Below, piece after piece: positions 7,296 to 16,524 of a DNA stretch of 64,000 nucleotides. The notes under the pieces are model-generated. The model saw only the letters and a program-made list of their open reading frames with translations. It was not told the DNA's origin and ran no database searches. The stretch's first letter is position 1; each line of letters begins with the position of its first letter. Both the position numbers and the translations under genes were made by a program. The stretch is taken from positions 422,981 through 486,980 of the forward strand of contig NZ_NISY01000005.1 of the NCBI RefSeq assembly GCF_007595705.1, written 5' to 3'. The DNA is from Streptomyces sp. SAJ15 (GTDB taxonomy: Bacteria > Actinomycetota > Actinomycetes > Streptomycetales > Streptomycetaceae).

Positions 7296-10200
7296 ATGTC
7301 CGATAGCCCCATGCACGCAGGACCCCCGACTGGCGAGCCGCCCTTTTCCCGCCTGTCTCCAGCCGCCCGGACGGCCTGGGCGAAAAGCGATCGCACAAGC
7401 AGCGCCTGGCTGCCTCTGTGGCGGCACATGGCCGACAGCGCGGCCGTGGCCGGGAAGCTATGGGACGGCTGGCTACCCGAAGCGGTCAAGGCTCACATAG
7501 CCGAGGCACTTCCCGGGGGCGACGAGGATGCGCGTCGCCTCGTCGTCTTCCTCGCCGGTGCGCACGACGCGGGGAAGGCCACAACTGCCTTCGCCTGCCA
7601 GGTAGACGCACTCGCCGACCGCATGCGCGCCGCCGGCCTCGACATGCTCTCCGCCGTGGAGTACGGCCAGGATCGACGGCTGGCGCCGCACGGACTCGCG
7701 GGTCAACTGCTGCTTCAGGAGTGGCTTTCGGAGCGGCACGGGATGAGCGCCCGGGCGTCCGGGCAGTTCGCGGTGGTGGCGGGGGGACACCACGGTACGC
7801 CGCCGGAGCACCAGCAGATCCACGACCTTCAGCTCCGGCCGCGGTTGTTGCGGCATCCGGGGCCGAGCGAGGCGCTCTGGCTCAGCGTGCAGTACGAGTT
7901 GATGGACGGGTGCGCCGAACTCGCGGGAGTGCGTGAGCGGTTGTCGGCCTGGCGGGCGGTACGACTGCCGCAGACGGTGCAGGTGCTGCTCACCGCGATC
8001 GTCATCCTGTCGGACTGGGTCGCCAGCGCTCCCGAGCTGTTCCCGTACGACCCGGACTCCTGGCAGCCCGCCGGGCCGGTCGGCGACGCGCGGCGGTTAC
8101 GGGCGGCGTGGCAGGGGCTGGACCTGCCGGGGCCCTGGGCGCCCCACGAGCCCGACCAGTCGGCCGAGGCCCTGTTCGCGGAGCGCTTCGACCTGCCTGA
8201 GGGCGCGGAGATCAGGCCGGTGCAGGCCGAGGCCGTACGTATGGCTCGGTCCATGCCGACCGCCGGGCTGTTGATGATCGAGGCGCCCATGGGGGAGGGC
8301 AAGACCGAGGCGGCGTTCGCCGCGGCGGAGATCCTCGCCGCCAGGACCGGCGCCGGCGGCTGCCTGATTGCGCTGCCCACCCGGGCGACGACCGACGCGA
8401 TGTTCCCTCGCCTCCTGAGCTGGTTGGAGCGTCTGCCCCACGACGGCCCGCGGTCCGTCGCCCTGGCGCACGCCAAGTCCGCGCTCAACGACCTCTGGGC
8501 GGGCATGCTGCAATCGAGCCGCCGGACCATCGCCGCCGTGGAGCCGGAGCTCCCGGAGCGGGTGAACGGGTTCCAGGCTCTGCGACCCCAGCCCGCCGGG
8601 CTGCACGCCCACCAGTGGCTGCGCGGCCGGAAGAAGACACTGCTCGCCTCGTTCGCGGTAGGAACGATCGACCAAGTGCTCTTCGCCGGACTCAAAAGCC
8701 GCCATCTGGCACTGCGGCACCTGGCCGTGGCCGGCAAGGTGGTCGTCATCGACGAGGTCCACGCGTACGACGCCTATATGAACCGGTACCTGGACCGGGT
8801 ACTGGAGTGGCTCGCCGCATACCGCGTACCGGTGGTACTGCTCTCCGCGACCCTTCCGGCGGCCCGGAGGCGAGCGCTGGCCGCCGCCTACTCGGGCTGC
8901 GCGGAGCCGGAGACCCCGACGGACGACCTATCCGACGACGCCTATCCACTGATCACGACCGTGGCGCCCGGCGCCACGGCACGTGCGGCAGGTCCCGCGG
9001 CCGCCTCCGATCGCCGCACGGAGATCGCGCTGGAGCGGGTGGACGACGACCTCGCACTGCTCGCGGACCGGTTGGAGCGCGAACTCGTCGATGGTGGATG
9101 CGCCTTGGTCGTGCGCAACACCGTCGACCGGGTAATGGAAGCGGCCGACGCCCTGCGGGAGCGGTTCGGGGACGACGCGGTGACGGTCGCCCACTCCCGG
9201 TTCCTGGCCGCCGATCGGGCCGCCAACGACGCCCGTCTACGGGAGAGGTTCGGCCGGAACGGGGATCGGCCGACCGGGCCACACGTGGTGGTGGCCAGCC
9301 AAGTAGTCGAACAGTCACTCGATATCGATTTCGACCTCCTCGTCACCGACCTCGCCCCCGTCGATCTGCTCCTCCAACGAATGGGGCGGCTGCATCGGCA
9401 TCCGCGTCCACGGCCCGAACGGCTGTCGCGGGCCCGCTGCCTGGTGACGGGCGTGGAGGACTGGCAGGCGGAGGGGGAGCCGCCGCGCCCCGCGCGTGGA
9501 TCCCTCGCCGTCTATCGATCGTTTCCGCTCCTGCGGGCGCTCGCCGTGCTGGTCCCGCATCTGGACGGGCTCCCGCTGGTGCTCCCCGACCACATCAGCC
9601 CACTGGTACAGGCGGCCTACGGAGACGGTGACGTCGGACCGGAGGACTGGGCCGGCGCGATGCGCGCCGCCCACGACGACCATACGAGGTTCCTCGCCGA
9701 GAAGCAGGAGAGAGCCGAGGCGTTCCTCCTGGGACCGGTACGCCGCGCGGGACGGCCGGTGTACGGGTGGCTGGGGGCCGGGGCCGGGGACGTGGACGAC
9801 AGCCGGGCCGGGCGCGCCCAGGTGCGGGACGGTGACGAGGGCTTGGAGGTCCTGGTCGTGCGGCGACTGCGGGACGGTCGGTTGACTACCGTGCCGTGGC
9901 TCGACGGCGGGCGGGGCGGGCTGGAGCTCTCCAGGGACTTTCCACCGGAGCGACGCGCCGCCGAGGCCGTCGCCGCGAGTGCGATCACCCTTCCGTGGCA
10001 GTTCGCCAAGCCCTGGGTGATCGACCGGACCATCGCCGAGCTGGAGCGCTTCATGGTGCCGGCCTGGCAGGTGAAGGAATGCCCGTGGCTGGCGGGGGAG
10101 TTGCTGCTCGTTCTGGACGAGGATTGTCAGACCCGTCTGTCAGGCTTCGTTCTCAGGTACAGCAGCGCCGACGGACTGCGTGTGTCCTCCGCCGGCGTGC

Positions 10201-12053
10201 CCGCGACCCCGCCGGCATCGTCGGCGTCACCAAGAGAGGGAGACGAGAAACGTGAGTGGACGGCGATTAGCCCCACCCCCTCCGGGACTCCTCACGTGGT
10301 CGGGTCACCCCCCGCGGAGGACGTGAGTCCGTTGCCGCCTCCACCCCCTCCCCCGCCGCCTTCCTTCGATCTCGTCTCCTCACCCTGGCTGCCGGTCCAG
10401 CGACTCGACGGCCGCACGGAGGAGCTCTCACTGCGCGAGGTCTTCGCCCAAGCCGGTGATCTACGGCGGCTGGTGGGGGACCTCCCCAGCCAGGAATTCG
10501 CGCTGCTGCGGCTGTTGCTGGCGATCCTGTACGACGCGCTCGACGGCCCCGCGGACGTGGAGGAGTGGAGCGAACTGTGGCTGTCGGGCGATCCTTTCGC
10601 CCCCGTAGCCGACTATCTCGACACCCACCGCGACCACTTCGACCTGCTGCACGCGAAACGGCCGTTCTTCCAGGTGGCGGACCTGCGTACGGAGAAGGAC
10701 GAGGTCGCCTCGCTCAACCGCGTCGTCGCCGACGTCCCGAACGGCGACCCGTTCTTCGCCATGCGCCGGCCGGGCGTGGACCGGTTGTCGTACGCGGAAG
10801 CGGCCCGTTGGCTGGTACACACGCACGCCTACGACCCCTCCGGCATCAAGTCGGGGATGGCGGGTGACGACCGCGCGAAGGCGGGGAAGGTCTACCCGCT
10901 CGGCGTGGGGTCCGTCGGCAGTCTGGGCGGGGTGTTCGCCGAGGGAGCCACCCTACGGGAGACGCTGCTGCTGAATCTGGTCGCCCTCGATGAGGGCATC
11001 GTGGACACGGCCGCCGGCGACGCGTCGGGCGATGGTGTGGACATGCCCGCCTGGCGACGTCCTCCCTTCGGGCCCGGCCCGTCCGAAGACGCACCGGGCG
11101 CCCGCCGGCCGAGTGGTCTCCGCGACCTCTACACCTGGCAGTCCCGGCGCGTCCGCCTGCACGCCCAGGGCGGAGCGGTGACCGGCGTCGTCCTCGGCTA
11201 TGGCGACCCGCTCACCCCGCACGCGCCGTGGAAGCTGGAGCCCATGTCGGGATGGCGCCGCAGCCCCGCCCAGGAGAAAAAACAGGGTCGCCCCCTGGTC
11301 TATCTGCCGCGGCAGCACGACCCGAGCCGGGCCGCCTGGCGGGGATTGGCCTCCCTCCTGCCCGCGCGCCGTGCCGCGACCGACGACCCAGCCGGCGGGG
11401 AGGCGCCCCAAACCCTTCCGTCCGGGATCGTCAGATGGTTCTCGATGCTCACCACGGAGGGGGAGCTCGACCCGCGCTCGCTGATCCGCGTGCGGATCGT
11501 CGGCGCCCTGTACGGCACCCAGCAGTCCGTCGTGGACGAGATCGTGGACGATGCCGTCGTGTTCCCCATGGTGCTGCTGCACCAGGAGCACCTCCTCTAC
11601 GGCGACACGGCCGTCGACGCCGTGAACGACGCGGAGCAGGCCGTGGCCGCCCTCGGCCACCTCGCCGGGAACCTGGCCCGGGCCGCAGGTTCCGACCCGG
11701 CCCCCGCCACGGCCGCCGCCCGCGATCTGGGGTACGGGGACCTCGACAGTCCGTACCGCAGGTGGTTGGCGGAGCTGGCCACACATTCCGACCCTCATGT
11801 GGCACGCCGGGCATGGCAGGTCCTCGTCCGCCGCCGGGTGATTCGACTCAGTCGAAGCCTGCTCGACTCGGCGGGGCCGGCCGCCTCCGAGGGGCGCATC
11901 GCCGATGTCCCCGGCATCGGCAAGCGTTGGGTCGACGACGCTCGCGCCGAGCTCTGGTTCCGCCGGCGACTGAACCAGGTACTCCCCTCGGCAGCCATCC
12001 CACGGCCGGAGGGTTCGGCCAGCGATCAGGACAACGAACCGGAGGGCGCCTGA
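7296..12053 (+). CDS. cas3-cse1: Cas3-Cse1 (Cas8e) fusion: HD nuclease-helicase fused to Cascade large subunit
   Basis: 1585 residues in one frame. The ATG at 7296 has AGGGAGGG 7 bases upstream. Cas3 half: HD-nuclease motifs H44, H90-D91, H165-H166 and D240; helicase Walker A EAPMGEGKT (329-337), DEVH box (486-489), SAT (517-519) and motif VI QRMGRLHR (694-701). The Cas3 C-terminal domain runs to about residue 965. A linker of about 55 residues ends in nine consecutive prolines (about 1014-1022). The Cse1 half (about 1024-1585, near the usual Cse1 length) starts FDLVSSPWLPV and carries the WED-type N-terminal features of Cas8e. Cse1 recognises the PAM and Cas3 degrades the target, so fusion delivers the nuclease directly to Cascade. 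Such fusions are known in some Streptomyces. First gene of an overlapping cas operon. Confidence 0.96.
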   Translation: MSDSPMHAGPPTGEPPFSRLSPAARTAWAKSDRTSSAWLPLWRHMADSAAVAGKLWDGWLPEAVKAHIAEALPGGDEDARRLVVFLAGAHDAGKATTAFACQVDALADRMRAAGLDMLSAVEYGQDRRLAPHGLAGQLLLQEWLSERHGMSARASGQFAVVAGGHHGTPPEHQQIHDLQLRPRLLRHPGPSEALWLSVQYELMDGCAELAGVRERLSAWRAVRLPQTVQVLLTAIVILSDWVASAPELFPYDPDSWQPAGPVGDARRLRAAWQGLDLPGPWAPHEPDQSAEALFAERFDLPEGAEIRPVQAEAVRMARSMPTAGLLMIEAPMGEGKTEAAFAAAEILAARTGAGGCLIALPTRATTDAMFPRLLSWLERLPHDGPRSVALAHAKSALNDLWAGMLQSSRRTIAAVEPELPERVNGFQALRPQPAGLHAHQWLRGRKKTLLASFAVGTIDQVLFAGLKSRHLALRHLAVAGKVVVIDEVHAYDAYMNRYLDRVLEWLAAYRVPVVLLSATLPAARRRALAAAYSGCAEPETPTDDLSDDAYPLITTVAPGATARAAGPAAASDRRTEIALERVDDDLALLADRLERELVDGGCALVVRNTVDRVMEAADALRERFGDDAVTVAHSRFLAADRAANDARLRERFGRNGDRPTGPHVVVASQVVEQSLDIDFDLLVTDLAPVDLLLQRMGRLHRHPRPRPERLSRARCLVTGVEDWQAEGEPPRPARGSLAVYRSFPLLRALAVLVPHLDGLPLVLPDHISPLVQAAYGDGDVGPEDWAGAMRAAHDDHTRFLAEKQERAEAFLLGPVRRAGRPVYGWLGAGAGDVDDSRAGRAQVRDGDEGLEVLVVRRLRDGRLTTVPWLDGGRGGLELSRDFPPERRAAEAVAASAITLPWQFAKPWVIDRTIAELERFMVPAWQVKECPWLAGELLLVLDEDCQTRLSGFVLRYSSADGLRVSSAGVPATPPASSASPREGDEKREWTAISPTPSGTPHVVGSPPAEDVSPLPPPPPPPPPSFDLVSSPWLPVQRLDGRTEELSLREVFAQAGDLRRLVGDLPSQEFALLRLLLAILYDALDGPADVEEWSELWLSGDPFAPVADYLDTHRDHFDLLHAKRPFFQVADLRTEKDEVASLNRVVADVPNGDPFFAMRRPGVDRLSYAEAARWLVHTHAYDPSGIKSGMAGDDRAKAGKVYPLGVGSVGSLGGVFAEGATLRETLLLNLVALDEGIVDTAAGDASGDGVDMPAWRRPPFGPGPSEDAPGARRPSGLRDLYTWQSRRVRLHAQGGAVTGVVLGYGDPLTPHAPWKLEPMSGWRRSPAQEKKQGRPLVYLPRQHDPSRAAWRGLASLLPARRAATDDPAGGEAPQTLPSGIVRWFSMLTTEGELDPRSLIRVRIVGALYGTQQSVVDEIVDDAVVFPMVLLHQEHLLYGDTAVDAVNDAEQAVAALGHLAGNLARAAGSDPAPATAAARDLGYGDLDSPYRRWLAELATHSDPHVARRAWQVLVRRRVIRLSRSLLDSAGPAASEGRIADVPGIGKRWVDDARAELWFRRRLNQVLPSAAIPRPEGSASDQDNEPEGA

Positions 12054-12778
12054 TGACCACCAGCACGCAATCTTCCGAGGGAGCCGGCCGACCGACCGGC
12101 GGTCGCCGCTCATGGTCGCTTGCCAGGCGCGCCACCGCCAGTTGTCTCAAGCGACTTCAGGGCGGATACCTCACGGACAATGCGGCCGCCGTCGCGACCG
12201 TGGCCCGACTGCGCCGTAGCGTGGGGCGTCTCGTTCACGACTCCCCCACCACCTGGGGCATCGACGACGGCCTGGACGACCTCATCCGTCTCAGGGACCA
12301 GCAGGCCGCCAAGGCGGCCCAGGAGGAGCAGACGGCGCCCTTCCCGCTGAACGAGACGCAGTTGCAGGCCGAGGAGCAGGCCGTCCATCTCGCGGTGACC
12401 CTCTGGGCCCTGCACCAACAGTCCATCCGGGACGCCGGCATGTGCGAAACCGGGTGGCCCCTGGGGCGCGCCGTCCGGCGTCTCACGGCTCCTGTCTCCG
12501 GCTCGGGGAACTCTGGAGCCCGCCTGGAGGACGAGCAGAACGAGACGCTTCGCAAGCGCTTCGTGCGAATCGGCACGGCGACGTCGTTCGAGTCGCTGGG
12601 CACCCGGCTGCGGGAGATGGTGCTTCTGCTGCGCACCGCGCGGATTCCGCTGGACTACGGGCTTCTCGCCGACCAGCTCGTCAGCTGGCAGACCGAGACG
12701 AGACGGACGGAGGTCCGTCGGGAGTGGGGCCGAGAGTTCCATCTGGCCTATTCCGAGGAACGGGACACCACGTCCTGA
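12053..12778 (+). CDS. cse2: Cascade small subunit Cse2 (CasB)
   Basis: 241 residues. The ATG at 12053 shares its A with the TGA of the preceding fusion gene, and GGAGG lies at 12040-12044. The family-typical core LQGGYLTDNAAAVATVARLRRSVG is at about residues 35-58. The protein is rich in helices and arginines, as expected for a subunit that contacts the crRNA/DNA backbone. At 241 residues it is longer than E. coli Cse2 (160), with an extra N-terminal tail and an acidic insertion (about 150-165), both usual in actinobacterial homologues. Two copies sit in the belly of Cascade in characterised systems. Confidence 0.93.
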   Translation: MTTSTQSSEGAGRPTGGRRSWSLARRATASCLKRLQGGYLTDNAAAVATVARLRRSVGRLVHDSPTTWGIDDGLDDLIRLRDQQAAKAAQEEQTAPFPLNETQLQAEEQAVHLAVTLWALHQQSIRDAGMCETGWPLGRAVRRLTAPVSGSGNSGARLEDEQNETLRKRFVRIGTATSFESLGTRLREMVLLLRTARIPLDYGLLADQLVSWQTETRRTEVRREWGREFHLAYSEERDTTS

Positions 12779-12823
12779 CGCCGCCTTCACCCCCCTTCGA
12801 CACGACAAGGAAACGGAAACCCG

Positions 12824-14041
12824 GTGACGCGAACCATCCTCGATATCCACATCCTGCAGACCGTCCCGCCGAGCAATCTGAACCGGGACGACACAGGCAC
12901 CCCCAAATCGGCGCTGTACGGCGGTGTGCGGCGGGCACGGGTCTCCAGTCAGGCGTGGAAGCGCGCCACGCGGAAGGCGTTCGAGGAACTGCTACCCCCG
13001 TCCGAATTGGGAGTGCGGACGAAGAGGGTCGCCGAGGCACTGGCGGAGCGCATCGTCGCCCTGGATCCGTCGCTGGAGCCTGCCAGCGCGATCGAGCTGG
13101 CGGTCGAGACTATGAAGACCGCGACCAACAACAGCAAGATCGAGGCGCCCAAACGGAAGACGAAGGCCGCCCAGGACGACGGCGGCGACGAGGGAAAAGT
13201 GGCGCCGGAGTCCGCATATCTGATGTTCCTGAGCAGGCGTCAGCTCGATGCGCTGGCCGCGCTCACCGTGGAGGGCAGCGCCGACGGTTCCGTAGCGTCT
13301 CTGCAGAAGTACTGGAAGGACAAGGAGAACAAGGCGAAGGCCCGGAAGGCCGTCGACACCCGGCACTCGGTGGACATCGCGCTCTTCGGCCGGATGGTCG
13401 CCGACTCCGCGGACCTCAACGTGGAGGCGGCCACACAGGTCGCGCACGCAATCGGCGTGCACGTCTCCGAGATCGAGTCTGACTACTTCACGGCCGTTGA
13501 CGACCGGAATTCCGACGGCGAAACAGGCGCGGGGATGATCGGTTCCGTCGACTTCAACTCCGCGACGCTCTATCGCTATGCCGCCGTCGACGTCAACGAA
13601 CTCCACCGCAACCTCGGCGCGGGGATGAGGAATGACGAGTCACCCACGACACCGACGCAGAAGGCGGTGGGTGCCTTCCTGGAGGGCTTCATCACCTCGC
13701 TCCCCACAGGCAAGATCAAAACTTTCGGAAACCACACGCTTCCGGCCGCGGTAGTCGTCAAGTTGCGCACCCGCCGGCCGGTCAGCTTCGTCGGCGCCTT
13801 CGAGGAGCCGGTACGCAAGGGGGACGAGGGTGGGTTCCTGAGAGGCGCCTGCGCGAAGCTCGCCGAGCACGCAATCAGCCTGGAACAGCAGTACGGGACG
13901 TCAGACGACGAACACACATGGGTCTTCCGCATCGGCGAGGAGACCAGGGCGTTGGCCGAGCTCGGTACCGAGGTGACGTTGGCGGGTCTGGTGAAGGACG
14001 TGGAGGTCGCCGTCGCGGCGCGGCTGGAGCCCGGCGCATGA
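12824..14041 (+). CDS. cas7e: Cascade backbone subunit Cas7e (CasC/Cse4)
   Basis: 405 residues from GTG 12824, after an A-rich RBS (AAGGAAACGGA). The N-terminus DIHILQTVPPSNLNRDDTGTPKSALYGG followed by RRARVSSQAWKRATR is the hallmark of Cas7e. Six copies normally form the helical filament that holds the crRNA spacer. A Lys/Ala-rich segment around residues 105-130 (KTATNNSKIEAPKRKTK) fits a flexible thumb or loop. It lies 45 bases after cse2, the largest gap in the cas operon, and its stop overlaps the cas5e start (ATGA). Confidence 0.95.
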   Translation: MTRTILDIHILQTVPPSNLNRDDTGTPKSALYGGVRRARVSSQAWKRATRKAFEELLPPSELGVRTKRVAEALAERIVALDPSLEPASAIELAVETMKTATNNSKIEAPKRKTKAAQDDGGDEGKVAPESAYLMFLSRRQLDALAALTVEGSADGSVASLQKYWKDKENKAKARKAVDTRHSVDIALFGRMVADSADLNVEAATQVAHAIGVHVSEIESDYFTAVDDRNSDGETGAGMIGSVDFNSATLYRYAAVDVNELHRNLGAGMRNDESPTTPTQKAVGAFLEGFITSLPTGKIKTFGNHTLPAAVVVKLRTRRPVSFVGAFEEPVRKGDEGGFLRGACAKLAEHAISLEQQYGTSDDEHTWVFRIGEETRALAELGTEVTLAGLVKDVEVAVAARLEPGA

Positions 14042-14856
14042 GCGTGCTGCTGTTGCGGCTCGCCGGACCGCTCCAGTCCTGGGGGTCCGCCGCCCGCTTC
14101 ACCCGCCGGGGCACCGAGAACGCTCCGACGAAGAGTGGCGTGATCGGCCTGCTCGCCGCCGCGCAGGGCCGTACCCGGGAAGCGGACCTGTCGGACCTGG
14201 TGGCACTGCGGTTCGGCGTGCGCATCGACCAGCCGGGTTCGCGGCTGCGGGACTTCCAGACGGCGCACCACGCGGATTCCGGCAAGGCCATGCCGCTGTC
14301 GGAGCGCTTCTACCTCGCGGACGCGGTGTTCGTCGCGGCGGTGGAAGGTGATCGCCCGCTGCTCCAGTTGCTGCACGACGCCCTGCTCGAACCCCACTTC
14401 CTCCCTTATCTTGGCCGGCGCTCCTGCCCGCCGTCGCGGCAGATCGCCATGGGGCCGCCGCAGGACACCTCGTTGGAGATGGCCCTGCGCGAGGCACCGT
14501 GGCAGGCGTCCGACTGGTACGTGCGGCGGCTGAATCGGGAAGCGGAACGCGAGGGCGGGACAGCCGGACCGGAGACGCTGGACCTCCTCATCGACTGCCC
14601 CCCGTCCAGCACCCCCGACTTCTCTCTGCGCGACACCCCGCTGAGCTTCGATCCGCGTCACCGCCAGTACGGGCTGCGCGGAGTCCGCGGGGGGCAGGCC
14701 CCACCCCCCATGCCGGCTCCCGCGTCGGGGGCCGTGCCACCCCATGACCCGACCGAGGTACTCACGGTCGCGGCGCAGACCACCGGCCGGCCTCCCACCT
14801 CCGGGACGTCCGCGAAGCCCACTACTCCGGCAGACTCTCCCCTGAGGTCGACCTGA
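14038..14856 (+). CDS. cas5e: Cascade subunit Cas5e (CasD), crRNA 5'-handle binding
   Basis: 272 residues from ATG 14038 (overlaps cas7e). The family N-terminus LLLRLAGPLQSWG is followed by FTRRGTENAPTKSGVIGLLAAA, and by FQTAHHADSGKAMPLSERFYLADAVF in mid-protein. Cas5e caps the crRNA at its 5' handle and contacts Cse1. The last 45 residues or so are a Pro/Thr/Ser-rich tail (for example PPPMPAPASGAVPP) with no match to the core fold; it is probably disordered. Its stop codon overlaps the cas6e start (TGATG). Confidence 0.94.
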   Translation: MSVLLLRLAGPLQSWGSAARFTRRGTENAPTKSGVIGLLAAAQGRTREADLSDLVALRFGVRIDQPGSRLRDFQTAHHADSGKAMPLSERFYLADAVFVAAVEGDRPLLQLLHDALLEPHFLPYLGRRSCPPSRQIAMGPPQDTSLEMALREAPWQASDWYVRRLNREAEREGGTAGPETLDLLIDCPPSSTPDFSLRDTPLSFDPRHRQYGLRGVRGGQAPPPMPAPASGAVPPHDPTEVLTVAAQTTGRPPTSGTSAKPTTPADSPLRST

Positions 14857-15572
14857 TGTATCTGACCCGATTCCGCATCAACACCGGTCGTTCGGGTGCC
14901 CGCCGGCTGCTCGGTTCTCCCCACCTGATGCACGGCGCCGTGAACATGGGATTCCCGGACCCGCCGCCCCGGGACGGTCAGGGGCCTCGGGTGCTGTGGC
15001 GCGTCGACCCTGCCCACCAGGCGGAGACGAACCTGTTCATCGTCAGTCCCACCCGCCCCGATCTCACCCACCTGGTCGAGCAGGCCGGCTGGCCCACCCT
15101 GGACACGCCCGGGTGGACGTCCTTCGCCTACAGCGAGTTCCTGGACGCCCTGGCCGAGGGGGACACCTGGGGCTTCCGCCTCACGGCCAACCCGGTGCAC
15201 CACATCCGTAGACCGGGTGCCGCGCCCGGCACCCCCACGAAGCGGGTCGCCCACCAGACCCCCCGGCACCAGTTGCGGTGGCTGCTGGAACGGCAGGAGA
15301 AGGCGGGCTTCGAGGTGGTCCGCAAACCCCCGGAGCGCCGGTTGACCGAGTACGGGGACGAACACGAGCTGATCGTGCGCGACCGGCTCCCGCTCCAGTT
15401 CCGCCGTCCCCCTGCCGCCCACTCCCGAGAGGATGTCCGCTTCACCCGGGTCACCTTCGACGGCCGCCTGCGCATCGCCGACCTCGCTCTCTTCCGCCGC
15501 ACCCTCACCCAGGGCCTCGGCAAGGCGAGGGCGTATGGCTGCGGCCTGATGACCCTGGCCCCGGTGCGGTGA
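14856..15572 (+). CDS. cas6e: crRNA endoribonuclease Cas6e (CasE/Cse3)
   Basis: 238 residues from ATG 14856. It has the two-RAMP Cas6e layout. The N-terminal MYLTRFRIN strand is followed by SPHLMHGAV, where H26 is the likely catalytic histidine (position as in Thermus Cse3) and H23 is a possible partner. The C-terminal glycine-rich loop GLGKARAYGCGLMTLAP binds the repeat hairpin. It is expected to cut each repeat 3' of the CCCCGCGCATGCGGGG hairpin, leaving an 8-base 5' handle (GTGGTCCC here). It then stays on the crRNA as a Cascade subunit. Confidence 0.95.
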   Translation: MYLTRFRINTGRSGARRLLGSPHLMHGAVNMGFPDPPPRDGQGPRVLWRVDPAHQAETNLFIVSPTRPDLTHLVEQAGWPTLDTPGWTSFAYSEFLDALAEGDTWGFRLTANPVHHIRRPGAAPGTPTKRVAHQTPRHQLRWLLERQEKAGFEVVRKPPERRLTEYGDEHELIVRDRLPLQFRRPPAAHSREDVRFTRVTFDGRLRIADLALFRRTLTQGLGKARAYGCGLMTLAPVR

Positions 15573-15576
15573 GGCG

Positions 15577-16524
15577 ATGAGCACCGTCAGCCGCCGGAGC
15601 GTGTCGACGCCACGCGAACTCACCCGGGTCGGGGACCGGACCTCCTTCCTCTACCTGGAGCGCTGCAAGGTACAGCGCGACGACAACGCGATAACCGCGA
15701 TCGACGCCGACGGGGTGACCCACATCCCGTCCGCCACCATCGGGACGCTCCTCCTGGGGCCCGGCACACAGGTGTCCCACCAGGCCATGTCCCTCCTCGG
15801 CGAGTGCGGGGCGGGCGTGGCGTGGGTCGGCGAGCACGGGGTGCGCTTCTACGCGGGCGGCCGCGCCCTCACCCGCTCCTCGGGCCTTGTCGAAGCCCAG
15901 GCCACGGCCTGGGCGAACCTGCGCACCCGGCTGGAGGTGGCCCGAGCCATGTACGGCCTGCGCTTCCCGGACGAGGACCCGGCCGGCCGCACCCGCCAGC
16001 AGCTGCTGAGCATGGAGGGCCGCCGCCTCAGACACTGCTACCGGCGCGAGTCGGCCCGCACCGGCGTCCCTTGGCGACGGCGTGAGTACCACCGCGAGGA
16101 CTTCTCGGCCGGTGACGCTCCCAACCAGGGCATCACCGCGGCCGCACAGTGCATGTACGGCATCGCGCACGCCGTCGTCACCGCACTCGGCTGTTCACCG
16201 GCGCTCGGCTTCGTCCACTCCGGCAACGAACGGTCCTTCGTGCTCGACATCGCCGACCTGTACAAGACCGACGTGGCCATCCCGGCAGCCTTCGACGCGG
16301 CGGCCGCGGGCGACGAGGACGTCGCCTCCCGCACCCGCCGAGCCCTCCGCGATCGCATCAATGAGACCGGCCTGCTCGATCGTTGTGTGCGGGACATCAA
16401 ACACCTGCTGCGCTACGACGACGGTCAGGAGACGACTCAGTCGCAGGATCGCATGACACTGCAATCTGACGGCGGCACGCAGGTGGCCAGCGGTCGCAAC
16501 TACGGGGAGGAGCCCATCTGGTGA
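15577..16524 (+). CDS. cas1: CRISPR integrase Cas1 (type I-E)
   Basis: 315 residues from ATG 15577, four bases after the cas6e stop. The metal ligands of Cas1 are visible: E147 (LLSMEGRRLR), H214 (GFVHSGNERSF) and D227 (DIADLYK), with D224 adjacent. With Cas2 it captures and integrates new spacers at the leader end of the array. The C-terminal tail after about residue 285 (QETTQSQDRMTLQSDGG) is polar and probably flexible, as in other I-E Cas1 proteins. The stop overlaps the GTG of cas2. Confidence 0.96.
   Translation: MSTVSRRSVSTPRELTRVGDRTSFLYLERCKVQRDDNAITAIDADGVTHIPSATIGTLLLGPGTQVSHQAMSLLGECGAGVAWVGEHGVRFYAGGRALTRSSGLVEAQATAWANLRTRLEVARAMYGLRFPDEDPAGRTRQQLLSMEGRRLRHCYRRESARTGVPWRRREYHREDFSAGDAPNQGITAAAQCMYGIAHAVVTALGCSPALGFVHSGNERSFVLDIADLYKTDVAIPAAFDAAAAGDEDVASRTRRALRDRINETGLLDRCVRDIKHLLRYDDGQETTQSQDRMTLQSDGGTQVASGRNYGEEPIW

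Noticed and set aside
10252..10326. GTG at 10252 with a good RBS as the start of a separate cse1 gene
   Set aside because: It is out of frame with Cse1 and stops after about 24 codons, whereas the long frame is continuous from Cas3 to Cse1. It is kept only as a possible relic of the gene boundary.
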